64,000 bases of DNA from Bacillus sp. ZZV12-4809 (GTDB taxonomy: Bacteria; Bacillota; Bacilli; Bacillales; Cytobacillaceae), in the NCBI RefSeq assembly GCF_009849585.1, contig NZ_VCRN01000003.1, positions 62,001-126,000 of the forward strand. Reading direction: 5' to 3'. This document shows, piece by piece, positions 16,863-26,386 of this stretch. Made by a program: the position numbers and the translations under genes. The notes under the pieces are model-generated. The model did no database searches. It saw nothing but the letters and a program-made list of their open reading frames with translations, and was not told the DNA's origin. Each line of letters begins with the position of its first letter. The first letter of the stretch is position 1.

Positions 16863-18221
16863 ATGAGTGTGCGGGAACTCGATTTAAAGCAAGAACCGCC
16901 ATGTACGTCAGGATTAGGGAACTATTTATGGAGCGATCCGCCAGATGAAAAGAAATGGGCAGACTGTGTCCATTGCGGCATGTGTCTGGAATCATGCCCG
17001 ACATATGAACAGACAGGCCAGGAGCAGCATTCACCAAGGGGCCGGGTCCACTTAATCAAATCGGTGGCAGAAGGGAAGCTTCAAGTAAATGAGCAATTCA
17101 TGGACCCGGTGTTTCAATGTCTGGATTGCCGCGCCTGTACTACTGCATGCCCTGCAGATGTCGATGTTGGCGGCCTAATTGAGGAAGCACGGGGGCAAAT
17201 CCGTCAGGCAATGCCATTGACAGGTGTAAAAGGAGCCATCAGCAAGTTTTTTCTTCACGACCTTTTCCCTCACCAGAATCGCTTAAATACACTCGGCGGC
17301 CTTCTGAAATTCTACCAAAAGAGCGGCTTGCAAAAAGCAGTCCGGAAAACGAAATTAATTAATATTATGCCGCAGCACCTTGCCGATATGGAATCCATCA
17401 TGCCTGAAGTGAAAACACCAGTAAAAAAGAAATACAAAGACGTAAAAGTAATCAAAGCAAAAGGGGAGACAACGCAGGAAGTTGCCATGCTGACCGGGTG
17501 TGTAATGGATGTCATGTTCAGTGATATTAATGAATCCACCATAAATGTCCTGACCCGAAACGGAAGTGATGTTGTCATTCCCCAAAACCAGACTTGCTGC
17601 GGAGCCCTGCATGTTCATGCTGGAGACCGTGATATGGGCAGGAAGCTGGCAAAACAGAATATGGAGGCCTTCGAGGACTTTGATAAAGTAATTGTCAATG
17701 CTGCAGGATGCGGGTGCATGATGAAGGAATACGCAGAGTTATTTAAGGAAGACCCTGAAATGCATGCAAAAGCTGAAGAGTTTTCTGAAAAAGTGGAGGA
17801 TATTTCTAAATTTCTTCATGAAACAGGCTATGAAAAGCCAAAGGCTGAGATGAATACAAGAATTACCTACCATGATGCCTGTCATTTAGCACATGGACAG
17901 GGAATACGGCAGGAGCCGCGCGATATTCTCCTTGATATTCCCGGTATAGACATGGTTCATATGCCTAATTCAGACCGCTGCTGCGGAAGTGCAGGAATCT
18001 ACAATATTACTAATCCTGAAATGGCCAATGCGGTACTGGAAAGCAAAATGGAGAATGTTCCCGATGATGTTGAAATGATATCGATGGGTAATCCAGGATG
18101 TATGCTTCAGATGGCAATGGGAGTTCAAAAATACGGCAGGAATCAGAAAATTGTCCATACTGTCCAGCTTCTGGACTGGGCTTATCAGAAGGAAGACCGT
18201 ATGAGGGAGGGAGAAGAATGA
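16863..18221 (+). CDS. glcF: Glycolate oxidase iron-sulfur subunit, GlcF-like
   Basis: 452 residues from ATG 16863, with AGGAGGG inside the end of glcE. Two ferredoxin motifs lie near the N-terminus: CVHCGMCLESCP (about residue 32) and CLDCRACTTACP (about 85). Two CCG-type domains follow (TCCGALHVHAG about 245, and DRCCGSAGIYN about 370), a pattern found in GlcF, LutA and GlpC. It carries electrons from the flavin subunits to the quinone pool. The stop codon overlaps the glcD start (ATGA). Confidence 0.9.
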   Translation: MSVRELDLKQEPPCTSGLGNYLWSDPPDEKKWADCVHCGMCLESCPTYEQTGQEQHSPRGRVHLIKSVAEGKLQVNEQFMDPVFQCLDCRACTTACPADVDVGGLIEEARGQIRQAMPLTGVKGAISKFFLHDLFPHQNRLNTLGGLLKFYQKSGLQKAVRKTKLINIMPQHLADMESIMPEVKTPVKKKYKDVKVIKAKGETTQEVAMLTGCVMDVMFSDINESTINVLTRNGSDVVIPQNQTCCGALHVHAGDRDMGRKLAKQNMEAFEDFDKVIVNAAGCGCMMKEYAELFKEDPEMHAKAEEFSEKVEDISKFLHETGYEKPKAEMNTRITYHDACHLAHGQGIRQEPRDILLDIPGIDMVHMPNSDRCCGSAGIYNITNPEMANAVLESKMENVPDDVEMISMGNPGCMLQMAMGVQKYGRNQKIVHTVQLLDWAYQKEDRMREGEE

Positions 18222-19678
18222 AAGCAAAAGACCGGGTCAAATCAAAGGATAAACATATCTTAAATTTGGCGGATATTGTTGGCGGTGCCCGTTCTATTCT
18301 TTACCTGAAAGAAGATCTGGTTGCTTACGACTGTGACGGTTTTACAATTCATAAGCACTTGCCCAAAGCAGTCGTCTTTCCTAAAGACACACAAGAAGTG
18401 GCGGAGATTGTTAAATATTGCTCTGAAAATAATCTTCCGTTCCTGGCCAGGGGAGCAGGAACTGGGCTAAGCGGTGGAGCTATACCGCTTAATGGTGAAA
18501 TTATCATCAGTATGGTCAGGATGAAAAAGCTTATCAGCGTGGATCTGGAAAATCGCCGTGCCGTTGTGGAGCCTGGATTTGTTAATCTGAAACTTACTAA
18601 TTCCATATCCGATAAAGGGTATTATTATGCGCCCGATCCATCCAGCCAATACTGCTGTACCATTGGGGGAAATGTCGCAGAAAATGCCGGCGGTGCACAT
18701 TGCCTGAAATACGGAGTTACGACAAACCATATTCTGGGGCTTGAAGTGGTCATGCCTAATGGAGAGATAGTGGAGATCGGTAAAGACGGTATTCCGGATG
18801 CTCCCGGCTATGATTTGCTTGGTCTGATTACAGGCTCTGAAGGAACACTTGGCATTGTGACTAAAATAACAGTGAGGGTACTGAAAAACCCTGAAGGAAA
18901 ACAGACAGTCCTAGCCTACTTTGATCGGGTTGAAGATGGAAGCCAGGCAGTATCAGACATTATTTCTGCGGGCATAGTGCCGGCAGCCCTTGAAATGATG
19001 GATAAGACTGCTATTGAAGGGGTGGAAGCTGCTGCTTTTCCGGTAGGCCACCCAAAAGATATCCAAGCAGTACTCCTGATCGAGGTCGATGGAATCGCTG
19101 CAGGAATTCAGGAACAGATTGACCAGATCCTCGAGGTATGCCGAAAGAGGAATGTACGCGAAGTCCGGGCAGCCGGAAGTGAAGAGGAAAGAGCCAGATG
19201 GTGGGCGAACCGTAAGACAGGCTTTGGTGCCATGGGAGCCATTTCTCCAGATTATCTGGTTCAGGATGGTGTCATCCCGCGAAGCAGGCTGCCTGTGGTT
19301 TTAAGCAGAATCAATCAGATCAGCAGTGAATCGGGATTGAGGATTGCGAATATTTTCCATGCAGGAGACGGAAATCTTCATCCCCTCGTTCTGTTTGATG
19401 CACGTATACCGGGAGAATCAGAGAAAGCGCTGGAAGCCGGAAGCCAATGCCTGAAAGTATGTGCGGATGTTGGAGGAACCATTACTGGTGAACATGGTGT
19501 CGGTATTGAGAAGAGGGAAGAAATGAGATTTGTTTTTACAGAAGAAGAAATTGCTGCGCAGACAGAAATCAGGGAAGTCTTTAATCCCGATAATCTTCTG
19601 AATGCCGGAAAGCTTTTCCCATCACCGGGCAGATGTGCCGAAGTCAAAAAAGAGATGAAAGCTCAGGCAATTTCATAA
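18218..19678 (+). CDS. glcD: Glycolate oxidase FAD subunit, GlcD-like
   Basis: 486 residues. The start at ATG 18218 overlaps the glcF stop (ATGA), with GGGAGGGAG upstream. The FAD_binding_4 domain has RGAGTGLSGGAIP (about residue 80), IGGNVAENAGG and GSEGTLGIVTKI. The C-terminal FAD-oxidase domain has HAGDGNLHPLV and GEHGVGIEKR, where His residues bind metal and substrate in this family. It is the catalytic subunit of glycolate to glyoxylate oxidation. A D-lactate dehydrogenase of the same fold is the alternative, but the linked malate synthase favours glycolate. Confidence 0.9.
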   Translation: MKAKDRVKSKDKHILNLADIVGGARSILYLKEDLVAYDCDGFTIHKHLPKAVVFPKDTQEVAEIVKYCSENNLPFLARGAGTGLSGGAIPLNGEIIISMVRMKKLISVDLENRRAVVEPGFVNLKLTNSISDKGYYYAPDPSSQYCCTIGGNVAENAGGAHCLKYGVTTNHILGLEVVMPNGEIVEIGKDGIPDAPGYDLLGLITGSEGTLGIVTKITVRVLKNPEGKQTVLAYFDRVEDGSQAVSDIISAGIVPAALEMMDKTAIEGVEAAAFPVGHPKDIQAVLLIEVDGIAAGIQEQIDQILEVCRKRNVREVRAAGSEEERARWWANRKTGFGAMGAISPDYLVQDGVIPRSRLPVVLSRINQISSESGLRIANIFHAGDGNLHPLVLFDARIPGESEKALEAGSQCLKVCADVGGTITGEHGVGIEKREEMRFVFTEEEIAAQTEIREVFNPDNLLNAGKLFPSPGRCAEVKKEMKAQAIS

Positions 19679-19684
19679 GGTTTA

Positions 19685-19711
19685 CCCAGCCTTTCCCGGT
19701 GAAAGGCTGGG
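19685..19711 (+). terminator. Hairpin at the end of the glcEFD operon, without T tail
   Basis: CCCAGCCTTTC (19685-19695) pairs perfectly with GAAAGGCTGGG (19701-19711). No T-run follows, so it may stabilise the 3' end or terminate weakly. Confidence 0.55.
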
Positions 19712-19749
19712 CATTAAAATAAGATAAGAACAAAATTGTGTGAAAATTA

Positions 19750-19825
19750 TTGAAAATCATTTTAAAAACATGCTATTATTTTTTTAAGAGAAGTTAGGAA
19801 CGCTGTTTTGTAATAAGAAACAGCG
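19750..19825 (+). promoter_or_regulatory. Promoter and shared operator of the malate synthase gene
   Basis: TTGAAA (19750-19755)-N18-TATTAT (19774-19779) with a TG extended -10 (TGCTATTAT). Downstream in the leader, CGCTGTTT (19801-19808)-N9-AAACAGCG (19818-19825) is a perfect 8-bp dyad. Its reverse complement has the same TTATTAC core as the operators at 15504 and 24003. Confidence 0.65.
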
Positions 19826-19861
19826 AGTATTGAAAGCATCAATCAAAGGAGGAAATGAATA

Positions 19862-22039
19862 ATGGATAATTATGTAAAAACAGGTAGCCTGCAGGTTGCA
19901 AGTGAACTCTATGAATTTATTAATTCGGAGGCACTGCCGGGAAGCGGAGTGGATCAGGAACAATTCTGGTCAGGTTTGGAAGCGCTTATAAATGATCTGA
20001 CCCCAAAAAATAAAGCATTGCTTGCCAAGCGTGACGAAATTCAGCATCAGCTGAACACATGGCACAGGGAAAACCAGAATTTTGATTTTAATAGCTATAA
20101 GTCATTTTTAGAAGAGATTGGCTATCTTGAGCCAATGGCCGAGGAATTAAAAATTACTACAGAAAACGTGGATGATGAAGTAGCAGTAAAGGCAGGGCCG
20201 CAATTGGTCGTTCCAGTAAATAACGGGAGATATGCAATCAATGCAGCAAATGCCCGATGGGGAAGCTTATATGATGCTCTTTATGGCACTGATGCAATCA
20301 GTGATGAAAATGGTGCACATAGAGACGGCGGATATAACCCTGTCAGGGGAGAAAAGGTTATTGCTTTTGCAAGGGAATTTCTAGATCAAACCGTTCCTCT
20401 TTCAAGCGGTTCTCATAAAGAAGCTGTCCAGTACAAAGTGGAGGAGGGTAAGCTTGCAGTTGTTCTGAGCAATGGTGAAACTGCAAATCTTAAAGATGAA
20501 GCAAAGTTTGCCGGATATCAGGGAGAGCGGGATCAGCCTTCTGCAGTTCTCTTAAAGAATAATGGCTTATATTTTGAGATTCAGATTGACAGAAGCCACC
20601 CGATTGGAAAAACAGATGATGCCGGTGTGAAGGATGTTTTGCTTGAAGCGGCAATTACCACCATTATGGATTGTGAAGATTCAGTAACAGCAGTGGATGC
20701 TGAAGACAAGGTCCTTGTATACCGCAACTGGCTCGGTTTAATGAAGGGGGATCTTTCCGCATCCTTCACAAAAGGAGCCAAATCAGTGACACGTACATTA
20801 AATCCCGACCGTTCATATGTCTCTCCTGAAGGAAAGGATTTCTCTTTACCTGGACGCTCACTAATGTTTGTCAGGAATGTCGGACATTTAATGTCGATTA
20901 ACGCCATTTTGGATGCTGAAGGAAATGAAGTGCAGGAAGGAATTCTCGATACGGTAATTACCTCCCTGATTGGCAAGCATACATTGCTTGGAAACGGCCC
21001 ATATCAAAACTCATCAGAAGGATCCATTTATATCGTTAAGCCAAAAATGCACGGTTCAAAAGAGGTTGCTTTTGCAAACGAGCTATTTGACCGGACTGAA
21101 GATCTGCTTGGATTGGAGCGGAATACACTGAAAATTGGTGTAATGGATGAAGAACGCCGTACATCCTTGAATCTTGCAGCATGTATCCGTGAAGTAAAGG
21201 AGCGTATTGTTTTCATAAATACTGGATTCCTTGACCGTACCGGGGATGAGATGCATACTTCCATGGAAGCTGGCCCAATGATCCGCAAAAATGACATGAA
21301 AGCTACAGCATGGCTAAGAGGCTATGAAAAATCAAATGTCAATACAGGTCTCGAAACAGGATTCCAGGGCCGTGCCCAAATTGGAAAAGGCATGTGGGCT
21401 ATGCCTGATATGATGGCAGATATGATGGAGCAGAAGATTGGTCATCTGAAAGCTGGGGCCAATACTGCCTGGGTGCCTTCTCCAACTGCTGCTACCCTTC
21501 ATGCGCTGCACTATCATCAGGTGGAAGTTCAAAGGGTGCAAAACCAGCTGCTGGAGGACATTTCGGATCTTCGTGATGAAATCCTGCAAATACCTGTTGC
21601 AGAAAATCCGCAATGGTCTCAAGAGGAAATTCAGGAAGAGCTTGAGAATAATGCGCAAGGTATTCTTGGATATGTGGTCCGCTGGGTTGAGCAGGGCATC
21701 GGCTGCTCCAAAGTTCCTGATATCAATAATATTGGTTTGATGGAGGACCGTGCGACATTAAGGATTTCCAGCCAGCATGTTGCGAATTGGCTTCACCATG
21801 GCATCTGTACGAAGGAGCAGGTGCTTGAGACACTTAAGAAAATGGCTAAAGTGGTGGATGAACAAAATAGCGGGGATCCTGCATACCGCCCTATGGCAGC
21901 GGATTTCGATCAATCGGTTGCATTCCAGGCAGCGTGTGACCTTGTTTTCGAAGGCTATGATCAGCCAAACGGCTATACAGAACCGATTTTGCACAGACGC
22001 CGTCTCGAAGCGAAGTCCAAGTATGCTGTTAAGCAGTAA
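19862..22039 (+). CDS. glcB: Malate synthase G
   Basis: 725 residues, the usual length of malate synthase G (the A form is about 530). AAAGGAGG precedes ATG 19862. Signature stretches: [18 protein letters not shown] (about residue 260), the catalytic Arg and Glu/Asp region in [14 protein letters not shown], and [21 protein letters not shown]. It condenses glyoxylate with acetyl-CoA to malate in the cytosol. Placed directly after the glycolate oxidase genes, it completes the glycolate-to-malate route. It has its own promoter with the shared operator and its own terminator. Confidence 0.96.
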   Translation: MDNYVKTGSLQVASELYEFINSEALPGSGVDQEQFWSGLEALINDLTPKNKALLAKRDEIQHQLNTWHRENQNFDFNSYKSFLEEIGYLEPMAEELKITTENVDDEVAVKAGPQLVVPVNNGRYAINAANARWGSLYDALYGTDAISDENGAHRDGGYNPVRGEKVIAFAREFLDQTVPLSSGSHKEAVQYKVEEGKLAVVLSNGETANLKDEAKFAGYQGERDQPSAVLLKNNGLYFEIQIDRSHPIGKTDDAGVKDVLLEAAITTIMDCEDSVTAVDAEDKVLVYRNWLGLMKGDLSASFTKGAKSVTRTLNPDRSYVSPEGKDFSLPGRSLMFVRNVGHLMSINAILDAEGNEVQEGILDTVITSLIGKHTLLGNGPYQNSSEGSIYIVKPKMHGSKEVAFANELFDRTEDLLGLERNTLKIGVMDEERRTSLNLAACIREVKERIVFINTGFLDRTGDEMHTSMEAGPMIRKNDMKATAWLRGYEKSNVNTGLETGFQGRAQIGKGMWAMPDMMADMMEQKIGHLKAGANTAWVPSPTAATLHALHYHQVEVQRVQNQLLEDISDLRDEILQIPVAENPQWSQEEIQEELENNAQGILGYVVRWVEQGIGCSKVPDINNIGLMEDRATLRISSQHVANWLHHGICTKEQVLETLKKMAKVVDEQNSGDPAYRPMAADFDQSVAFQAACDLVFEGYDQPNGYTEPILHRRRLEAKSKYAVKQ

Positions 22040-22049
22040 TGGTTAAGAG

Positions 22050-22076
22050 AACAGGGCATGCAAGTGCCCTGTTTTT
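22050..22076 (+). terminator. Terminator of the malate synthase gene
   Basis: AACAGGGCA (22050-22058) pairs with TGCCCTGTT (22065-22073), followed by T. Confidence 0.85.
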
Positions 22077-22183
22077 CTAAGAATCTTTTCGCTAGGTTTG
22101 TTATTCTATGTTATCATCTGAAGCGGGAAATCAGCGGACGACATTTAGAGCATTTACTATAGATTGAGGGGAGAGGTATAAAT

Positions 22184-22963
22184 ATGAAATTTACAAGATT
22201 TGAAGTTAATGGGGCAGTGCATGAAGGAGTATTGGAAGAAGGTATTTTAAAAGGAATTAAAGGTAATATTTTTGAAGATTGGGAGTATACCGGCCAAAGC
22301 TTTTCACAAAATGAAGCTAAATTGCTTGCACCGCTGGTTCCTAATCAGATCATTGGTATTGGCGCCAACTATGTGTCCGAGAAATCGGATCTCCCTGAGA
22401 CACTCCCTGATATTCCTGTATTCTTCTTCAAGCCTGTATCTTCTGTTATCGGGCCTGAGGAGAATATTATCATCCCTGAAGGCGTTGAAGAGGTTAAATT
22501 TGAATCAGAACTGGCTGTAGTCATTGGCAGAGAAGCCAAAAATGTAGCAGAGTCAGATGTACTTGACTATGTTTTCGGATACACAGTGGGGAATGATGTG
22601 ACTGCTCCGCAATTTTTCCATAATGATGGGCATTGGACCATTGGCAAATCCTTTGACAGCTTTACTCCGCTTGGCCCTGTAATAGAAACGGAACTAAATC
22701 CGTTTCAAGTAAAGGTTGAGGCAAAGTTAAATGGCTCAGAAAAGCAAAACAGCAGCACAGATCTCATGATTATCCCGATCCGAAAAATGATTTCTTATCT
22801 GTCTAATGTCATGACACTGAAGCCGGGTGACGTGATTCTTACTGGAAGTCCGGTTGGAGCTGAGATGGTCAGGTCGGGCGATGTTATTGATTGTGAAATC
22901 AAAGAGATTGGTACACTGCGAAATACATTTGCAGTGGCACGTGAAAGCGCAAAAACGGTATAA
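22184..22963 (+). CDS. Fumarylacetoacetate hydrolase family protein
   Basis: 259 residues from ATG 22184, with GGGGAGAGG upstream. The FAH fold metal site is visible: Glu residues in KFESELAVVIG (about residue 105) and Asp in YTVGNDVTAPQF, followed by KSFDSFTPLGP and the C-terminal LTGSPVGAEMVRSGD. Members cleave or decarboxylate beta-keto acids, including FAHD1-type oxaloacetate decarboxylase or tautomerase, which would suit a malate/glyoxylate gene set. The exact substrate is unproven. The IclR gene follows after 42 bases and is probably in the same transcript. Confidence 0.8.
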   Translation: MKFTRFEVNGAVHEGVLEEGILKGIKGNIFEDWEYTGQSFSQNEAKLLAPLVPNQIIGIGANYVSEKSDLPETLPDIPVFFFKPVSSVIGPEENIIIPEGVEEVKFESELAVVIGREAKNVAESDVLDYVFGYTVGNDVTAPQFFHNDGHWTIGKSFDSFTPLGPVIETELNPFQVKVEAKLNGSEKQNSSTDLMIIPIRKMISYLSNVMTLKPGDVILTGSPVGAEMVRSGDVIDCEIKEIGTLRNTFAVARESAKTV

Positions 22964-23005
22964 TTCAAGTGAATTGAATTATGGCTTTTGCCCCCTGAGG
23001 TGAGT

Positions 23006-23785
23006 ATGGTGGAAAGAGAAAATATGGTCAAGTCCGTCAGCAGGGCATTGGATATTATTACATTGATCAGCCTGAAAAAAAACGGCCTTGGCGTTACGGA
23101 AATTGCCAATCAGATAGACATTAATAAAAGCTCAGTATATCGTATTTTATCTACCCTTGTTCAATACGGATATATAGAGCAGGACAGCGAAACCGGCAAG
23201 TACAAATTAGGGTATAAGTTCCTCGAGATCAGTTCAAAGCTGCTCGAATCAATCGATTTGCGTGCAGAAGCAAGGCCATTTCTGCAGGAGCTTGAAAATG
23301 AAACAAATGAAGTTATTCATCTAGTCGTTTATGATCAGGGAGAGGTTGTGTACATCGAGAAGCTTGAAGGCAATGAGACATTAAGAATGCATTCGAAAGT
23401 CGGGAAACGCGCACCCATGCATTGTACATCTGTCGGTAAGGCCATTTTGGCACATCTGCCTTCAAGCATCGTGTCTGATATTCTAGAAAGAAAAGGGATG
23501 CCGGTCCATACAGATAAAACCATAACTGATAAAGATGAATTCATGAAAGAATTGGGTCAGGTAAGGCAAAAAGGATATGCTCTGGATCTGGAAGAAAATG
23601 AATACGGAATTACTTGTGTCGCAGCTCCTATTTTTGACCACCTTGGCAAGGTTATTGCAGCAGTTAGTATATCAGGACCTACAATGAGGATGACAGATGA
23701 ACGGCTTGATGCATTAAAATCCATAATGGTAAAGACAGGGCAAAATATTTCCGCACGCCTTGGACATTTAAGCAGAATTAATTAG
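23006..23785 (+). CDS. IclR family transcriptional regulator
   Basis: About 259 residues. ATG 23006 follows GAGGTGAG; GTG 23009 and ATG 23024 are alternatives. N-terminal winged helix (LGVTEIANQIDINKSSVYRILSTL, quoted here in parts: LGVTEIANQIDIN and KSSVYRILSTL, about residues 26-50). The C-terminal IclR effector domain has RAPMHCTSVGKAILAHLP and ENEYGITCVAAPIF. IclR-type regulators often sense glyoxylate or related acids and bind dyads near promoters. It sits between a FAH gene and the permease, each side linked to the glycolate genes, so it is a strong candidate for the shared operator. Confidence 0.88.
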   Translation: MVERENMVKSVSRALDIITLISLKKNGLGVTEIANQIDINKSSVYRILSTLVQYGYIEQDSETGKYKLGYKFLEISSKLLESIDLRAEARPFLQELENETNEVIHLVVYDQGEVVYIEKLEGNETLRMHSKVGKRAPMHCTSVGKAILAHLPSSIVSDILERKGMPVHTDKTITDKDEFMKELGQVRQKGYALDLEENEYGITCVAAPIFDHLGKVIAAVSISGPTMRMTDERLDALKSIMVKTGQNISARLGHLSRIN

Positions 23786-23787
23786 TC

Positions 23788-23835
23788 ATTAGCTCAATAT
23801 ATCTTGATAAAAAGATATATTGAGCTAATTTTTTT
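23788..23835 (+). terminator. Strong terminator after the IclR gene
   Basis: An 18-bp perfect stem (23788-23805 with 23812-23829) has a 6-base loop and a run of seven T. Confidence 0.92.
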
Positions 23836-23891
23836 GTATATACATACAAATTCTTTTGTATAAATATATAGATTAAATTTTCCAAATATTA

Positions 23892-23919
23892 TTGAAATTA
23901 CGAAAAATGTTTGTATAAT
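23892..23919 (+). promoter_or_regulatory. SigA promoter of the glycolate permease gene
   Basis: TTGAAA (23892-23897)-N16-TATAAT (23914-23919). This predicts a leader of about 115 bases that holds the dyads described next. Confidence 0.6.
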
Positions 23920-23936
23920 GTAAATAAGCCTAATAC

Positions 23937-23974
23937 CATGTTGTATAACAAAACCATTATAGTTATATAACATG
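23937..23974 (+). promoter_or_regulatory. Long inverted repeat in the permease leader
   Basis: CATGTTGTATAAC (23937-23949) and GTTATATAACATG (23962-23974) are 13-bp arms with one G-T pair and a 12-base spacer. It could be an RNA hairpin or a DNA operator. A smaller hairpin, GTTGCG/CGCAAC, follows at 23974-23990. Confidence 0.5.
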
Positions 23975-24002
23975 TTGCGCTGTCCGCAACAAAATGCAAT
24001 CA

Positions 24003-24023
24003 TTGTTCGCTATTACAAAACAA
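24003..24023 (+). promoter_or_regulatory. Shared dyad operator before the permease gene
   Basis: TTGTTC (24003-24008)-N9-AAACAA (24018-24023) contains the core TATTAC and directly abuts the AGGGGG ribosome binding site. It matches the sites at 15504 and, inverted, 19803. Confidence 0.6.
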
Positions 24024-24040
24024 AGGGGGAAATGTAATTT

Positions 24041-25831
24041 ATGAGTACTGGAATGTTAGCTTTACTATCTTTATTGCCAATTATTGCAGTAGCAGTATTT
24101 CTTGTCGGTATGAGATGGCCGGCAAGTAAGGCAATGCCAATCTCATACCTTGTAGCAGTGGTCCTTGCTCTATTTGTATGGAAAGTTTCAGGAGCTACAG
24201 TTGCCGCTGCATCCATCAATGGCCTGGTTGTCGCCGGAACACTTCTTTATATTATTTTCGGCGCTATTCTGCTTCTAAATACTCTGCAAGAAAGCGGGGG
24301 CTTAATGACCATCCGTCAGGGCTTTACAGATATATCGCCTGACCGCCGAATACAAGTAATTATCATAGCCTGGCTTTTTGGTTCTTTCATTGAAGGTGCA
24401 TCCGGGTTTGGTACTCCTGCCGCTGTAGCAGTTCCGCTGTTAGTCGGCCTAGGCTTCCCTGCAATGGCCGCAGTTATTGCCGGTATGGTCATTCAAAGTA
24501 CACCGGTGTCATTCGGTGCTGTAGGCACGCCGATGCTTGTGGGCGTTCAGACCGGTTTATCGGGCAATGCCAGCCTAACAGATAATCTGCTTGGATTAGT
24601 AACTCAAATCGCAGGACAGGTAGCTATCCTCCACATGATTTCGGGCACATTGATTCCTTTATTTGTAGTAGCTTTAATGACAAGATTTTTCGGCAAAAAT
24701 AAATCATTTACTGAAGGGATAAAGATCTGGAAGTTCGCACTTTTTGCTGCTTTTGCCATGACGATTCCTTATGTAATTGTAGCAAATGTCCTTGGACCTG
24801 AATTCCCATCCATGATCGGGGGATTAGTTGGTATAGCCATAGTTGTGTTTGCTGCTAAAAAAGGCTTTCTTATGCCACCTAAGGATCAGGTTTGGGATTT
24901 TGAAGAGAAATCCAAGTGGGATCCTGAATGGACTGGAAGGCTGGAAATCAAAGCTGTTGCTCACAAGAGCGGTAGCATGAGCATGATGCGTGCATGGACT
25001 CCTTATGTTTTAGTCGGCTTGTTTTTAGTATTGTCCAGACTGAAATCGCTTCCATTTTTAGAGTGGCTCCAGGCATGGACGGTCAAATTTGAAAATATTT
25101 TTGATTCTGGCATCACTTCAAGCTTCCAGCCGCTGTATCTGCCGGGTACGATTTTTATACTGGTTTCTGTTATCACTTACTTTATCCATGGAATGAATTC
25201 CAGTTCCTACAAAAAAGCCTGGGCGGATTCGGGAAAAACAACCATAGCTGCTTCAACAGCATTAATTTTCACTGTTCCGATGGTACAGGTTTTCATCAAC
25301 ACCGGCGGAGGAGAGGCAGGCTATAATCAGATGCCGATCGAGCTAGCAAACGGTGCTGCAGCTCTTGCGGGAGAATTCTGGCCGTTCTTTGCCACCTTTA
25401 TCGGGGGACTTGGAGCCTTCATTGCAGGAAGTAACACAGTAAGTAATATGATGTTTGCGTTATTCCAGTATGATGTCGGCTCACAAATCGGGGTGGATGC
25501 AACCTGGATTGTAGCCCTCCAGGCAGTCGGCGGTGCTGCTGGAAACATGATTTGTGTTCATAACGTCGTTGCTGCATCAGCTGTAGTTGGGCTTGCCGGA
25601 AAAGAAGGCGCTGTCATTCGGAAAACTTTATTCCCATTCTTCTACTATGCGCTGCTGGCAGGATCTGTAGGATACTCGATTGTCTGGTATTCGCAAAAAG
25701 GGATTTTCAATATCGGTTCCTTCATAGCAGTTGCCATCGCAGTCGCAGCTGTCTATATAATTGCCACAAATAACAGGCGTTCCAACATGATCATGCCACA
25801 GCCTCCTGTGAATATGAAATCGGCTAAATAA
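24041..25831 (+). CDS. glcA: Glycolate/L-lactate permease (LctP/GlcA family)
   Basis: 596 residues from ATG 24041, with about 14 hydrophobic segments. Typical LctP stretches are [20 protein letters not shown] (about residue 110), [13 protein letters not shown] and [20 protein letters not shown] near the C-terminus. The family moves L-lactate, D-lactate or glycolate with protons across the cytoplasmic membrane. The linked glycolate oxidase, malate synthase and shared operator make glycolate the best guess, but the sequence alone does not separate GlcA from LctP. It is slightly longer than E. coli LldP (about 551). Confidence 0.88.
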   Translation: MSTGMLALLSLLPIIAVAVFLVGMRWPASKAMPISYLVAVVLALFVWKVSGATVAAASINGLVVAGTLLYIIFGAILLLNTLQESGGLMTIRQGFTDISPDRRIQVIIIAWLFGSFIEGASGFGTPAAVAVPLLVGLGFPAMAAVIAGMVIQSTPVSFGAVGTPMLVGVQTGLSGNASLTDNLLGLVTQIAGQVAILHMISGTLIPLFVVALMTRFFGKNKSFTEGIKIWKFALFAAFAMTIPYVIVANVLGPEFPSMIGGLVGIAIVVFAAKKGFLMPPKDQVWDFEEKSKWDPEWTGRLEIKAVAHKSGSMSMMRAWTPYVLVGLFLVLSRLKSLPFLEWLQAWTVKFENIFDSGITSSFQPLYLPGTIFILVSVITYFIHGMNSSSYKKAWADSGKTTIAASTALIFTVPMVQVFINTGGGEAGYNQMPIELANGAAALAGEFWPFFATFIGGLGAFIAGSNTVSNMMFALFQYDVGSQIGVDATWIVALQAVGGAAGNMICVHNVVAASAVVGLAGKEGAVIRKTLFPFFYYALLAGSVGYSIVWYSQKGIFNIGSFIAVAIAVAAVYIIATNNRRSNMIMPQPPVNMKSAK

Positions 25832-25839
25832 TCAAGAAC

Positions 25840-25872
25840 AACTGGCTTAGCCCTTCGGCTGGCCAGTTTTTT
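25840..25872 (+). terminator. Terminator of the permease gene
   Basis: AACTGGC (25840-25846) pairs with GCCAGTT (25862-25868), with an inner AGCC/GGCT pair, followed by T. Confidence 0.8.
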
Positions 25873-25922
25873 CTTTGAGTAAAAAAATAAAATTCCCTCT
25901 TCTCTTTTCCAAATACATATAA

Positions 25923-25965
25923 TATAATCTAACTGTACTAACTGTACTATGAATCATAGTACACT
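25923..25965 (+). promoter_or_regulatory. -10 and YtrA-type operator of the GntR/ABC/ECF operon
   Basis: TATAAT (25923-25928) is followed by a dyad with 10-bp arms TGTACTATGA (25943-25952) and TCATAGTACA (25954-25963) around a single A. Read as ACTGTA-N13-TACACT (25941-25965), it differs by one base from the YtrA box AGTGTA-N13-TACACT that I recall for B. subtilis. It would cover the transcription start, so autorepression is expected. Confidence 0.7.
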
Positions 25966-25987
25966 ACATACAGATGGGAGGGCAAGC

Positions 25988-26386
25988 ATGTTTGAACTGG
26001 ACGTAAGGAGCCGAAAACCCATATATGAACAGCTGGTTGAGCGGCTTAAAGAGCTGATCATCACAGAGGTATTAACAGCAGATGAACAGCTGCCTTCCGT
26101 TCGAATGCTGGCCCATCAGCTGACGATCAATCCTAATACCATTCAGAAGGCATATAGGGAGCTTGAATCCCAGGGCTATATTTATTCCATAAAAGGGAAG
26201 GGCAGTTTTGTCAGTGCATCGACTCCTAATCTAAATAGCGAAAAAATAGAAAAAGTGAAAAATGAACTTTCGAAGCTTTTATCAGAAGCTATGTACCTTG
26301 GTATCACAAAGAATGAATTATTTAAGCTCATCCAGGAAATTGAAACAGCTATAGGGGGAGGGATAGAGGATGATCAAAATCCGTAA
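25988..26386 (+). CDS. ytrA: YtrA-subfamily GntR repressor
   Basis: 132 residues. ATG 25988 follows GGGAGGG; the upstream ATG at 25949 lies inside the operator and is rejected. The winged helix at about residues 10-75 (PIYEQLVERLKELI, LPSVRMLAHQLTINPNTIQKA) is followed by only a short helical tail, the hallmark of the YtrA subfamily, which regulates ABC transporter operons. The ATPase gene starts 17 bases before its stop. YtrA of B. subtilis responds to cell wall antibiotics; the same role is inferred here. Confidence 0.85.
   Translation: MFELDVRSRKPIYEQLVERLKELIITEVLTADEQLPSVRMLAHQLTINPNTIQKAYRELESQGYIYSIKGKGSFVSASTPNLNSEKIEKVKNELSKLLSEAMYLGITKNELFKLIQEIETAIGGGIEDDQNP

Noticed and set aside
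18098-18217. Extended N-terminus for GlcD
   Set aside because: The extra 40 residues lie within glcF in another frame; ATG 18218 has GGGAGGGAG and the usual overlap with the glcF stop.
25949-25987. Upstream ATG for the YtrA-type regulator
   Set aside because: It lies inside the operator palindrome; ATG 25988 has GGGAGGG and fits the family N-terminus.
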